DNA of 64,000 nt from Saccharopolyspora rosea (lineage in GTDB: Bacteria > Actinomycetota > Actinomycetes > Mycobacteriales > Pseudonocardiaceae), in contig NZ_CP102826.1 in the NCBI RefSeq assembly GCF_025643595.1, positions 3,782,001 to 3,846,000 on the forward strand, written 5' to 3'. Both the position numbers and the translations under genes were made by a program. Of this stretch, positions 26,160-34,969 are shown piece after piece. The notes under the pieces are model-generated. The model saw only the letters and a list, made by a program, of their open reading frames with translations. It had not been told where the DNA came from and ran no database searches. Every line of letters starts with the position of its first letter. Positions within the stretch are counted from its first letter, which is position 1.

Positions 26160-27689
26160 ATGACCGAGCAGTACGACGCGGACGTCGTGATCATCGGCTA
26201 CGGCCCGAGCGGCGTCACCGCAGCGCTCACCCTCGCCAAGCACGGCATCTCCACCATCGCTCTCGAACGGCACCACGACATCTACTCGCGCGCCCGGGCC
26301 GTCACGGTCAACGACTGGACGATGCGCATCTTCCAGAACCTCGGTGTCGACGAGGTCGTCAAGAAGGACATGGACCCGCAGCGCGCGCTGCGCTGGCTGA
26401 CCTACGACGGAGAGGAGATCTTCCGGGTCGAGCACCCGCCGTCGACGCTGGGTGCCGAAGCGCGATCGTTCAACATCTACCAGCCCACCATGGAAGCGCA
26501 GCTGCGCGCGTGCGCCGCCCGGTACGACGGGCTCGACGTGCGCTGCGGCGTCGAAGTCCGCTCCCTCGACCAGGACGACACCGGCGTCACCGTGTCCACT
26601 GAGGACACCGCCACCGGTGAAACCCGGACCACGCGCGCCCGCTACGCGCTCGGCTGCGACGGCGGCAGCAGCCGCACGCGCGGCCAGCTCGGCGTGCAAC
26701 TGCTCGGCGACACCCTCGACGTGCTGTGGACCGTCATCGACTGCCGCGTCAAGCGCTGGTGGCCCGACCGCGACATCCTCACCTTCTGGTCCGACGAGGA
26801 GCGGCCCGTCGTCGACATCGCACTCGCGCAGGGCAACCACCGCTGGGAGATCCCGCTCAAACCCGACGAGTGCGAGGCCGACTTCGCCACCCACGAGCAG
26901 ATCTGGCCGCTGCTGGAAAAGCTCGGTGTCAGCGAGGAAGACGTCGAGATCCACCAGCACGCCTTCTACCGCCACCACACCCGGATGGCCGAGACCTGGC
27001 GGGTGGGCCGGACCTTCCTCGTCGGCGACGCCGCGCACCTGATGCCGCCGTGGGCCGGGGCCGGCATGCAGACCGGGATCCGGGACGCCTTCGACATCGG
27101 CTGGAAACTCGCCGGGGTGCTCAACGGTCGGCTCGCCGAGGGTTTTCTGGACACCTACGAGGCCGAGCGCCGCCCGAACGCGGCGATGTTCACCCAGCTG
27201 GCCGTCGACCTCGGGCGCCTCATCAAGCAGGAGATGTCCGCCGAAGAGCGGCGCGCGTTCCGCGTTTCCTCCGTCGAGGGCGGAGTTCCGCTCAGCGCAC
27301 CGCCGTTCCTGGTCGCCGGTTGGCTGCGGGGCCCGGCCGACGGCTCCGGCGTCGTCGGCCAGATGGTGCCCCAGCCGACCGTCTGCAACACCCGCGGCGT
27401 GCAGACGCGGCTCGACGACCTGCTCGGCGACAGCTTCGCGCTGCTCGGCGACGACGTCGACCCGGCCACGCTGCTGACCCCGGAGGAGAAAGCCGACTGG
27501 GACGCGCTCGGGGCCCGCTACATCGCGGTCCGCCCGCAGGACGGGTACACCGAGGGCCCCGACGAGCTGGTCGACGTGGAGAAATCGATCCGCCCCTGGT
27601 TGCGCGGGTTCGGCGTTCGCGCCGTCGCCGTGCGCCCCGACAAGTTCGTGGCAGCCGCCGATGTCAGCGGCCTCGCCGCACCCGCCTGA
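26160..27689 (+). CDS. FAD-dependent aromatic monooxygenase, MhpA-like
   Basis: A 509-residue class A flavoprotein hydroxylase. The FAD-binding GxGxxG is VVIIGYGPSGVTAAL at residues 8-22, the DG-type motif is RYALGCDGGSSRTR, and the second FAD motif is GRTFLVGDAAHLMPPWAGAGM. It matches 3-(3-hydroxyphenyl)propionate hydroxylase and related enzymes, which add a hydroxyl to a phenolic ring using NAD(P)H and O2. It leads an operon with an extradiol dioxygenase and a hydrolase, giving hydroxylation, ring cleavage and C-C hydrolysis in order. Start ATG 26160 behind GGAG. Confidence 0.88.
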   Translation: MTEQYDADVVIIGYGPSGVTAALTLAKHGISTIALERHHDIYSRARAVTVNDWTMRIFQNLGVDEVVKKDMDPQRALRWLTYDGEEIFRVEHPPSTLGAEARSFNIYQPTMEAQLRACAARYDGLDVRCGVEVRSLDQDDTGVTVSTEDTATGETRTTRARYALGCDGGSSRTRGQLGVQLLGDTLDVLWTVIDCRVKRWWPDRDILTFWSDEERPVVDIALAQGNHRWEIPLKPDECEADFATHEQIWPLLEKLGVSEEDVEIHQHAFYRHHTRMAETWRVGRTFLVGDAAHLMPPWAGAGMQTGIRDAFDIGWKLAGVLNGRLAEGFLDTYEAERRPNAAMFTQLAVDLGRLIKQEMSAEERRAFRVSSVEGGVPLSAPPFLVAGWLRGPADGSGVVGQMVPQPTVCNTRGVQTRLDDLLGDSFALLGDDVDPATLLTPEEKADWDALGARYIAVRPQDGYTEGPDELVDVEKSIRPWLRGFGVRAVAVRPDKFVAAADVSGLAAPA

Positions 27690-27721
27690 CCCCCTGCCCG
27701 GAGGAATGAAGGAGAACGACG

Positions 27722-28621
27722 ATGTCCAAAGTCACCGAGCTCGGCTACGTCGGCGTCGAGGCCAGCGACCTCGACGCCTGGGAACACTTCAGCGCTGAGC
27801 TGCTGGGCTTGCAGGTCGCCGACAGGACCGACGACACCCTGGCGTTGCGCATGGACCACAAGGCGCACCGCTGGATCCTGGTCCGGGGCGAGGCCGATGA
27901 CCTGGCCTTCACCGGCTTCGAGTGCGCCACCGACGCCGACCTCGACGCCCTCGTCGCGAACCTGCGCGCCGCCGGCTCCGAGGTCACCGAGGGCGGGCCC
28001 GGGCTGGCCGCCGCCCGCCGGGTCCGGCGCGTCGTCGTCACGACCGACCCGGCCGGCAACCGCGTCGAGCTGTTCGTCGGCTTGGCCGACGCCGAGACCC
28101 CCTTCTCGTCCGGCGTGCTGCGGTCGAGCTTCGTCACCGCCGAAGGTGGTGCCGGCCACCAGTTCCTGATGGAGCGCGCCGATCGCCAGGTGATCCTGGA
28201 CTGGTACGGCATCCTCGGCTTCTCGATCACCGACTACCTCACCGAAGAGGTCGCGCCGGGGGTGTTCGCCGACGCCGTTTTCACGCACTGCAACGGTCGG
28301 CACCACTCGGTGGCGTGGGCGGCCATGCCGTTTCCCAAGCGGATGCACCACTTCATGATCGAGGTCGCCGACATCAACGACGTGGGCCTGGCCTACGACC
28401 GGTGCATGGACGCCAAGCAGACCTTCTCGATGACCCTGGGCATGCACCCGAACGACCAGATGTTCAGCTTCTACGTCCGCACGCCCTCGGGCTTCGACAT
28501 CGAGTACGGCTGGGGTGGCCTGATCATCGACGACGACACCTGGGAGGTCCAGCGCGGACACCAGCTCAGCACCTGGGGCCACCGCTCGCCCCAGGTCGTC
28601 GCCGAGCTGCTGCAGCCCTGA
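27722..28621 (+). CDS. Extradiol (meta-cleavage) dioxygenase, BphC/HsaC type
   Basis: A 299-residue two-domain VOC-fold type I extradiol dioxygenase that cleaves a catechol next to its hydroxyls using Fe(II). The iron ligands are at the positions known from BphC: H146 (GAGHQF), H210 (RMHHFMIEV) and a glutamate at E261 (SGFDIEYG); the catalytic H195 (GRHHSVAW) is also present. GGAGG and AAGGAG lie upstream. It sits 32 bases after the monooxygenase gene, so its substrate should be that enzyme's catechol product. Confidence 0.9.
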   Translation: MSKVTELGYVGVEASDLDAWEHFSAELLGLQVADRTDDTLALRMDHKAHRWILVRGEADDLAFTGFECATDADLDALVANLRAAGSEVTEGGPGLAAARRVRRVVVTTDPAGNRVELFVGLADAETPFSSGVLRSSFVTAEGGAGHQFLMERADRQVILDWYGILGFSITDYLTEEVAPGVFADAVFTHCNGRHHSVAWAAMPFPKRMHHFMIEVADINDVGLAYDRCMDAKQTFSMTLGMHPNDQMFSFYVRTPSGFDIEYGWGGLIIDDDTWEVQRGHQLSTWGHRSPQVVAELLQP

Positions 28622-28687
28622 CCGCCGGCTGCCGCCAGCGGACCTCCCGACGCCAGCTGCCCCCACCCTTCGCACAAGGACATCACC

Positions 28688-29527
28688 ATGCCGATCACCC
28701 AGGCCGGAACCAGCCGCACCGTGCAGACCGCGGACTGGAAGCTGCACTACCACGAGGCCGGAGAAGGCCACCCCGTGCTGCTGCTGCACGGCAGCGGACC
28801 CGGAGCCACCGGCTGGAGCAACTTCTCCGGCAACATCGAGGCGCTGGCCCGGCAGTTCCACGTCTACGCCGTGGACATGCCGGGCTGGGGCGAGTCCGAC
28901 GCCGCCACCGTCGACCAGCTCGACCACGTCGAAGCCGCGCTGCAGTTCCTCGACACCCTCGGCATCGAAAAGGCCGCTTTCGTCGGCAATTCGATGGGCG
29001 GAGCGACGTCGATGCGGTTCGCCACCGAACACCCGGACCGGATCTCGCACCTCGTCACGATGGGCCCGCCCACGCCCGGACCGAAACTGTTCGGCCCGGG
29101 TGACGGGCCCAGCGAGGGCCTGAAGGTGCTCATCGAGACCTACCAGGACCCGAATCCGGAGAACATGGGCAGACTCATCGAGATCATGGTCTACGACAAG
29201 CGGTTCGCCACTCCCGAGCTGCTCGCGGCGCGGTCGGACGCGGCCAAGGCGCGCACCGACCACCTGCGCAACTACCTGGCCGGCCTGCCCCACGGCACCC
29301 CGATCCCGAAGTGGGTCCGCCTGGAAGACCTGCGCGAGGTGCGCGTACCGACGCTGCTGATCCACGGCCGCGACGACCGGGTCGTCTCCTACGAGCACTC
29401 GATGATGCTGCTCTCGCTCATCCCCGATTCCCGGCTCGTGGTCCTGAACCGCTGCGGGCACTGGGCGATGATCGAGCACACGGACGAGTTCAACCGCCTG
29501 GTCGCCGATTTCCTCGCGAACAACTGA
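28688..29527 (+). CDS. Meta-cleavage product alpha/beta hydrolase (BphD/MhpC/HsaD type)
   Basis: A 279-residue alpha/beta hydrolase that breaks the C-C bond of the yellow ring-fission product. The nucleophile elbow is GNSMGG with S102, the acid is D229 in GRDDRVV and the base is H258 in RCGHWAMIEH. The oxyanion-hole region reads LLLHGSGPGATGWSNF, typical of the family (HGxGPGA). It is the last gene of the operon and is followed by a strong terminator. The downstream pathway genes (hydratase, aldolase, acylating dehydrogenase) are not here. Confidence 0.92.
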   Translation: MPITQAGTSRTVQTADWKLHYHEAGEGHPVLLLHGSGPGATGWSNFSGNIEALARQFHVYAVDMPGWGESDAATVDQLDHVEAALQFLDTLGIEKAAFVGNSMGGATSMRFATEHPDRISHLVTMGPPTPGPKLFGPGDGPSEGLKVLIETYQDPNPENMGRLIEIMVYDKRFATPELLAARSDAAKARTDHLRNYLAGLPHGTPIPKWVRLEDLREVRVPTLLIHGRDDRVVSYEHSMMLLSLIPDSRLVVLNRCGHWAMIEHTDEFNRLVADFLANN

Positions 29528-29606
29528 GATCCCTCCCGGCCTGCCGGACCTCCCCACCGGCGGGCCGCCGTGCACCGCGGCACCACCGCGAGCACCAGGC
29601 GGTCGG

Positions 29607-29641
29607 GGCCGGATCACTTCGGAGGCCAGTGATCCGGCCTC
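29607..29641 (+). terminator. Terminator of the meta-cleavage operon
   Basis: A perfect 12-bp stem, GGCCGGATCACT (29607-29618) with AGTGATCCGGCC (29628-29639), nine-base loop, followed by TCT. It lies 80 bases after the hydrolase stop codon. The rest of the 342-base interval 29528-29869 shows no gene. Confidence 0.8.
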
Positions 29642-29869
29642 TGTGGACATCCCCGGGCCGGCGGGGACAGCGCCCGCAGCCCGACCGGGCGCGTCCCGTC
29701 GGCCACGGCTCCTCGGCGAGGATGCTCGTCCCGGCGATCGCCGCCGCGATCCGGGACGCGGCCTGCGGTCGAGCTGAGCCCGCCGCACGGCTCACTCCCC
29801 GTCGGTGTCGAGACCGTGCGTGCGCAGCGCGATCGAGTCCACAGTGGTCGCGGTCGTGTTTCCGCGGTG

Positions 29870-31276
29870 TCACCGCGATTGCCCGGTTTCGGGCGCGTGG
29901 AGCGATTCGAGGCTTTGACGGCTGGTTTCGGGCAGCAGCCGCGCGACGAACACCGCCGCGGCGAGGCCGAACAGGCCGAAGAACAGGAAGATCCCGGTGG
30001 CGCCGTGCGCGATGAGCGTCGGGAAGTACAGCGTCAGCAACACCGTGACCAGGATCTGGGCGCCGGTGGCGAGTGAGACGCCGGATGCGCGGGCCCGCAG
30101 CGGGAACAGCTCCGGGAGCATGATCCACACGACCGGACCCCAGGTCAGCGAGTAGGCGGCCTTGAAGATCGAGAGCATGGCCAGGCTGATGCTCTGCCCG
30201 GCGAACGTGCCCAGCAGGTCGAAGAAGAACACGGCGCACACGCTCAGCATCGCGACACCGAGCACGATGCTGCCGCCGATCAGCAGCGGGCGCCGCCCCA
30301 CCCGGTCGACCACGTATCCGCACAGCAGCGTCATCACGACCGAGAGCACGCCGAACCCGACGGTGTTGATCAACGCCGCCTGGGTCCCGAAGCCCACCTT
30401 GGTGAGGATCGTCGGCGCGTAGTAGACGATCGAGTTGATGCCGACCAGCTGCTGCGCCATCGCGAAGATCGTCGCGACGACCAGCCCCCGGCGCAGTGCG
30501 CGGGAGCGCAGCAGCGCCCGCCAGGTCAGCGAGGACGCCTCGATGCCACCCCGGCGGTGGGTGGCGTCCAGTTCGTCGAAGGCGCGCTGCGCCTCCTCGG
30601 CCGGTAGCAGCGCATCGAGGACCCGGCGCGCGTCCTCGCTGCGTCCCCGGAGCATCAGCCAGCGGGGCGTTTCGGGTTGCCGGAGCAGGGCCAGCGCGAT
30701 CAGCGCGGCGGGGATCGCCGCGAGGCCGAGCGACCAGCGCCACGACAACTCGCTGGAGAAGAAGTAGTTGATGATCGCCGAGACCAGGATGCCCGTGGCG
30801 ATCATGAGCTGGTTTCCCGAACCGTGCCGGCCACGGGTTTCGGCGGGGGCCAGCTCGGACAGGTACGTCGGCACCGTGCTCTGGGTGCTGCCCACGGCCA
30901 GGCCCGCGAGCACCCGTCCGACGAGCAGCCACGCATAGCCGGGCGCGACGGCCATCAGCACGCTGGAGACCACGTACACCAGACAGGTGATCAGGAGCGC
31001 GGCGCGGCGACCGATCGCCTGGGCCACCCACCCGGCCGCCGTCGCACCGACCACCGCCCCGACCAGCAGCGCCGTGACCACGACACCGCTCTGCAAGGAG
31101 GACAGCCGGAATTCGGGCGTGATGAACAGCAAGGCGCCGGAGATGACACCCATGTCGTAGCCGACGAGCACCGCGGCGAGCGCGGCCACCGCGCTGGCAC
31201 CGCGCTGTCGTCGACGCCTGCCGCGTTCGTCGGCCTCCCGCAAGGGTTCTCCGCGCAAGGAGGTCGCTCGTTTCAT
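29870..31276 (-). CDS. Sugar porter family MFS transporter
   Basis: A 468-residue twelve-TM sugar:H+ symporter (XylE/GLUT-like). The hallmarks are GYDMGVISGALLFI in TM1, GWVAQAIGRRAA after TM2, VPTYLSELAPAETRGRHGSGN after TM4, PETPRWLMLRGR at the start of the central loop, QQLVGINSIVYYAPTI in TM7, DRVGRRPLLIGG after TM8 and LPETSRQSLE at the end. GGAGG lies upstream of the ATG at 31276. It is divergent from a ROK regulator and a sulfatase gene, suggesting uptake of a sugar released from a sulfated substrate. Confidence 0.92.
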   Translation of the reverse strand: MKRATSLRGEPLREADERGRRRRQRGASAVAALAAVLVGYDMGVISGALLFITPEFRLSSLQSGVVVTALLVGAVVGATAAGWVAQAIGRRAALLITCLVYVVSSVLMAVAPGYAWLLVGRVLAGLAVGSTQSTVPTYLSELAPAETRGRHGSGNQLMIATGILVSAIINYFFSSELSWRWSLGLAAIPAALIALALLRQPETPRWLMLRGRSEDARRVLDALLPAEEAQRAFDELDATHRRGGIEASSLTWRALLRSRALRRGLVVATIFAMAQQLVGINSIVYYAPTILTKVGFGTQAALINTVGFGVLSVVMTLLCGYVVDRVGRRPLLIGGSIVLGVAMLSVCAVFFFDLLGTFAGQSISLAMLSIFKAAYSLTWGPVVWIMLPELFPLRARASGVSLATGAQILVTVLLTLYFPTLIAHGATGIFLFFGLFGLAAAVFVARLLPETSRQSLESLHAPETGQSR

Positions 31277-31338
31277 CAGTGGCCTCCGACGGTCGCGGTG
31301 CTCGCCTGGGACGTGCCAGCGAGTGTCGACCAGCGCAG

Positions 31339-31354
31339 TGATTAATGTCAATCA
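31339..31354 (+). promoter_or_regulatory. Candidate ROK operator
   Basis: TGATTAATGTCAATCA has inverted arms TGATT and AATCA six bases apart and is unusually AT-rich for this DNA. It lies between the sugar porter and the ROK gene; a -10-like CATAAT (31414-31419) lies further downstream on the plus strand. Confidence 0.45.
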
Positions 31355-31408
31355 GTACGACAAAAAGATACGATCGGGTTGCATGTAACAGCTTGTTTCT
31401 GCCGCTCG

Positions 31409-32635
31409 GTGGACATAATCTGCCCGCCGGGGCCGGAGTCGGAGGGAGGGCGCGAGATCGCCGGAACAACGAGCGGTGACGCGCGGCGTGCCGGCTCGGT
31501 CGCCTCCCGGGCCGCGATCATCGCGGCGCTGCGCCGGCACGGGCCGATGACCCGCCGACGCCTCGTCGCCGAGACCGGGCTTTCCCGGGCGACGGTCTCC
31601 GGTGCCCTGGCGGCCCTGGCAGCCGACGGCCGCATCCGGGAGACCCCGAACGCTGCGGGCGGCACCAGGGGACGACCGTCGATGCTGGTCGGCATCAACG
31701 AATCCCGGGCCGACCTGGTCGGCATCGAGATCGGGCGCGCGCACCTGGCGGTGGCCGTGGCCGACGGCGCCGACACCGTGATCGCGACGGCGGACCGCGA
31801 CATCCCCGCGCGCACCAGCATTCTCGCCCGCACCGAGGCCGCCCTCGCCCTGCTGGCGGAGGTCGCGGCCGAGCAGGGCCTCGACCTGAGCACCGTGCGC
31901 GGCGTCGCGGCCGGCACGCCCGGCCCGAAGTTCACCGGCAAGGGCCGCTCCGCCGACCTGGCGCTCGCCCGGTTCACCCGCGACCGCGCGGAGGTCGCCG
32001 CGCAGCTGACCGCGCGCTTCGGCGTCCCGGTGCGGGTGGAGAACAACACGCGCTACACGGCACTCGCCGAGACCGCGGCCGCGGACGACCGGGACGTCGC
32101 CTACCTGCGCGTGGACGAGGGCGTCGGCGGTGGTGTGGTCGTCGACGGTTCGCTGGTGTCCGGCAGCTGGGGCACCGCGGGCGAGCTGGGACACGTGTGC
32201 GTCGACCCCACCGGGCCGCGCTGCGCCTGCGGCGGGCGCGGCTGCGTCGAACTGGTGGCGTCGCTGCCCGCGCTGCTCGCCGCGACGGGCAGCGCGGATC
32301 TCGCCGCACTGGACCACCGGTTGCGCGCGCACGACCCGGACGCCGCAGCGGCGCTGCGGAAAGCGGCGGGCGCCGCCGCGCAGGCGCTGGCCGGTGTCCT
32401 GGCGGTGCTCGACGTGTCGGTGGTGGTCGTGGGCGGCCGGGTCGCCCGACTACCGGGATTCCTCGACCTGCTGGAGCAGCTGGTCCGCGACGTGGCACCG
32501 AGTTGGTGCGCGGCCGAACTGACCGTGCGACCCGCTCATGACGACCACACGGCGGGCGCGCGCGGCGCTCTCGTGCACGCGCGCCTGGCCGCCGACGCGG
32601 CGAGCAACGGTGACCGAGCACGAAGCATGGGATGA
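31409..32635 (+). CDS. ROK-family transcriptional regulator
   Basis: A repressor of the ROK family, about 408 residues from the GTG at 31409. An N-terminal winged helix (SVASRAAIIAALRRHGPMTR, then RLVAETGLSRATVSGALAAL) precedes a sugar-kinase-like domain with GTAGELGHVCVDP and the zinc motif CACGGRGCVE. The start is unsure: a TTG lies at 31379, while a strong GGAGGGAGGG at 31440-31449 has no standard start behind it. It is divergent from the sugar porter and lies just ahead of the sulfatase, so it most likely senses the sugar they yield. Confidence 0.85.
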   Translation: MDIICPPGPESEGGREIAGTTSGDARRAGSVASRAAIIAALRRHGPMTRRRLVAETGLSRATVSGALAALAADGRIRETPNAAGGTRGRPSMLVGINESRADLVGIEIGRAHLAVAVADGADTVIATADRDIPARTSILARTEAALALLAEVAAEQGLDLSTVRGVAAGTPGPKFTGKGRSADLALARFTRDRAEVAAQLTARFGVPVRVENNTRYTALAETAAADDRDVAYLRVDEGVGGGVVVDGSLVSGSWGTAGELGHVCVDPTGPRCACGGRGCVELVASLPALLAATGSADLAALDHRLRAHDPDAAAALRKAAGAAAQALAGVLAVLDVSVVVVGGRVARLPGFLDLLEQLVRDVAPSWCAAELTVRPAHDDHTAGARGALVHARLAADAASNGDRARSMG

Positions 32636-32641
32636 CACGAC

Positions 32642-34120
32642 GTGACCGACAACATCATCTTCCTGATGACCGACCAGCACTCGATCTCCACCCTCGGCTG
32701 CTACGGCAACCCGGTCGCGCGGACCCCGGTCCTCGACCGGTTGGCCGAGACCGGGACCCGCTTCACGCACGCGTTCACCCCGACGGCGATCTGCACCCCG
32801 GCGCGGGCCAGCCTGCTGACCGGTGCGGCACCGTTCCGGCACCGGCTGCTGGCCAACTACGAACGCAACGTCGGCTACCTGGAGGACCTGGCCGACGACC
32901 AGTTCACCTTCGCCGAGGCACTGCGCGAGGCGGACTGGCGGCTCGGCTTGGTGGGCAAGTGGCACGGCGGCGTGCGCCGGACCGCGGCCAGTTACGGCTT
33001 CGAGGGGCCGACGTTGCCCGGCTGGCACAACCCGATCGACCATCCCGACTACCTGGCCTACCTCGACGAACACGACCTGCCGCCGTACCGGATCAGCGAC
33101 CCGATCCGGGGAGTCGCACCCCACGGCGGCCCGGGAAACCTCCTGGCGGCGCGGCTGCACCAGCCCCTCGAAGCCACCTTCGAGCACTACCTGGCCACCC
33201 GCACCATCCAGATGCTCGAACGATTCGCCGCCGATTCCCGCGGGCGCCGCTTCTTCCTGGCGACGCACTTCTTCGGCCCGCACCTGCCCTACATCCTGCC
33301 GGACGAGTACTTCGACCTCCACGACCCGGACGACATCGAGCTGCCGCCCTCGGTGCGCGAGACCTTCGCCAACAAGCCGCCGGTGCAACGCAACTACAGC
33401 GCGCACTGGGCCTTCGACACCTTGGACGAGGCCACCAGCCGCAAGCTCATCGCCGCCTACTGGGGTTACACCACGCTCATCGACCACGAGATCGGGCGCA
33501 TCCTCGACGCGGTCGAACGCCTCGGGCTGGCCGACCGCACCGCCGTGCTGATGACCGCCGACCACGGCGAGTTCACCGGCGCCCACCGGCTGCACGACAA
33601 GGGCCCGGCGATGTACGACGAGATCTACCGGATCCCCGCACTGGCGCGGATTCCGGGCGGACCCGGCCACCAGGTCCGCGACGAGTTCGTGACGCTGACG
33701 GACCTCACCGCGACCATCCTGGACATCGCCGGCCTGCCCACCGAACCCGCCGTCGACGGCCGCAGCCTGCTGCCGCTGGTCGCCGGGGAACGCCCGGAAT
33801 GGCGGCCGACCGTGCTCGCCGAGTTCCACGGGCACCACTTCCCGTACCCGCAGCGGATGTTGCGGACCAGGACGCACAAGCTCGTGGTGAACCCGGAGTC
33901 GGTCAACGAGCTCTACGACCTGCGCGACGATCCGCACGAGCTGGTGAACCGGATCGACGACCCGGACCTGGCCGACGTGCGCCGGGAGCTGATGACCGAG
34001 CTGTACCGGCAGCTCCGCGAGCGCGGGGACAACTTCTACCACTGGATGGCGTCGATGTTCGACGTCGGCGCCGACTACGACGTCACGCTCAGCTCGTTCG
34101 AATCACGGGGAACCCCGTGA
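32642..34120 (+). CDS. Type I (formylglycine-dependent) sulfatase
   Basis: A 492-residue alkaline-phosphatase-superfamily sulfatase. The activation motif CTPARASLLTG is intact with C51 as the residue converted to formylglycine. The metal-site aspartate is in IIFLMTDQHS, and the second metal region is MTADHGEFTGAH. There is no signal peptide, so the enzyme is cytoplasmic and would act on imported sulfated sugars or other sulfate esters. It begins with GTG, six bases after the ROK gene. Activation needs a formylglycine-generating enzyme, which is not in this window. Phosphodiesterase or phosphonate hydrolase activity is an alternative. Confidence 0.88.
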   Translation: MTDNIIFLMTDQHSISTLGCYGNPVARTPVLDRLAETGTRFTHAFTPTAICTPARASLLTGAAPFRHRLLANYERNVGYLEDLADDQFTFAEALREADWRLGLVGKWHGGVRRTAASYGFEGPTLPGWHNPIDHPDYLAYLDEHDLPPYRISDPIRGVAPHGGPGNLLAARLHQPLEATFEHYLATRTIQMLERFAADSRGRRFFLATHFFGPHLPYILPDEYFDLHDPDDIELPPSVRETFANKPPVQRNYSAHWAFDTLDEATSRKLIAAYWGYTTLIDHEIGRILDAVERLGLADRTAVLMTADHGEFTGAHRLHDKGPAMYDEIYRIPALARIPGGPGHQVRDEFVTLTDLTATILDIAGLPTEPAVDGRSLLPLVAGERPEWRPTVLAEFHGHHFPYPQRMLRTRTHKLVVNPESVNELYDLRDDPHELVNRIDDPDLADVRRELMTELYRQLRERGDNFYHWMASMFDVGADYDVTLSSFESRGTP

Positions 34121-34221
34121 CGCGGCCCGTTGCGGACCGGCGACGGCCCCGCGGGACGTTCAGCGGTCGGTGATCATCCGTCCGCGGGCGCGCCCGACCC
34201 GGACCGGTTCGGCCGCAGTCG

Positions 34222-34866
34222 TCATGACGTCGCCCTGCCCCCGTCGTCCAGACCGATGGCGACCATGTGCGCGGCGGTCTCCTGCTCGGGACGGGTGCCC
34301 TGCTCCAGGCCGCGGATGACACCGGTGCGGTCCTCGGCGGTGCGGTTCTGGTTCAGCTTGGCCTTGGCCACCACGCGCGTGATCGACAACTCGATGCCGA
34401 CGATTCCCCTCAGCTGCGCCGCGATGAACTTCTCCGGAGCGTCGGTGACCTTCCACGGCGTCGCACGTGTGCTCTCGTGGTGGTCGGTCAGCTCGGTGAC
34501 GTGATCGAGCAGCCAGTCCCGGTCGTCGTGGGCCCGCAACTGCCCGAAGACGTTGAGGACCTGGTAGTTCCACGTGGGAACGACCTTGTGGGTCCGCTGC
34601 TTGCTCGGGTAGTACTCCGGCGTCACGTACGCGTCGACACCGGGGATGATCACCACCGACTCCGCCTCGGCGGTGCAGCGCCAATGCGGGTTCGGCCGGG
34701 ACATGTGCCCGACCAGGCTGTGCCGGTCGGCGTCGTAGAGCAGCGGCAACGAGGTCACCTCCATGCCGCCGTCCGGAGCCGGGGTGACCAGGTGGCCGAA
34801 TCCTCCCTTCCGCAGCAGGGCAGCGGTGTCCTCTTCGGACACCTCGAAGTGCTTCGGCAGGTACAT
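34222..34866 (-). CDS. PaiB-family FMN-binding regulator
   Basis: A 214-residue protein of the PaiB/FMN-binding split-barrel family: N-terminal MYLPKHFEVSEEDTAALL, GFGHLVTPAPDGG, SLVGHMSRPNPHWR, and the diagnostic YVTPEYYPSKQRTHKVVPTW and LNQNRTAEDRTGVIRGLE. In Bacillus it is linked to negative control of sporulation and degradative enzymes; in actinobacteria it is more often a flavin enzyme of unknown role. It is divergent from a MocR regulator and shares with it a region carrying two palindromes. This PaiB-MocR pairing suggests a PLP- or amine-responsive unit. Confidence 0.88.
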   Translation of the reverse strand: MYLPKHFEVSEEDTAALLRKGGFGHLVTPAPDGGMEVTSLPLLYDADRHSLVGHMSRPNPHWRCTAEAESVVIIPGVDAYVTPEYYPSKQRTHKVVPTWNYQVLNVFGQLRAHDDRDWLLDHVTELTDHHESTRATPWKVTDAPEKFIAAQLRGIVGIELSITRVVAKAKLNQNRTAEDRTGVIRGLEQGTRPEQETAAHMVAIGLDDGGRATS

Positions 34867-34907
34867 GGCCGCTCCTCGGTTCGTCGTCGTGATGGCGGGC
34901 GTCCGTC

Positions 34908-34963
34908 TTTGTCACGTGACAAACACTGTAGAGACCGGGACCGGTTCTGTCACGTGTCATACT
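34908..34963. promoter_or_regulatory. Paired MocR operators and divergent promoters
   Basis: TTTGTCACGTGACAAA (34908-34923) is a perfect 16-bp palindrome. A second copy, TGTCACGTGTCA (34948-34959), is one base off perfect; the centres are 38 bases apart. On the minus strand TGACAG (34947-34952) and TACAGT (34925-34930) with a 16-base spacer form a promoter for the PaiB gene. On the plus strand CATACT (34958-34963) lies six bases before the GTG of the MocR gene, predicting a leaderless transcript. Confidence 0.8.
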
Positions 34964-34969
34964 GACCAG

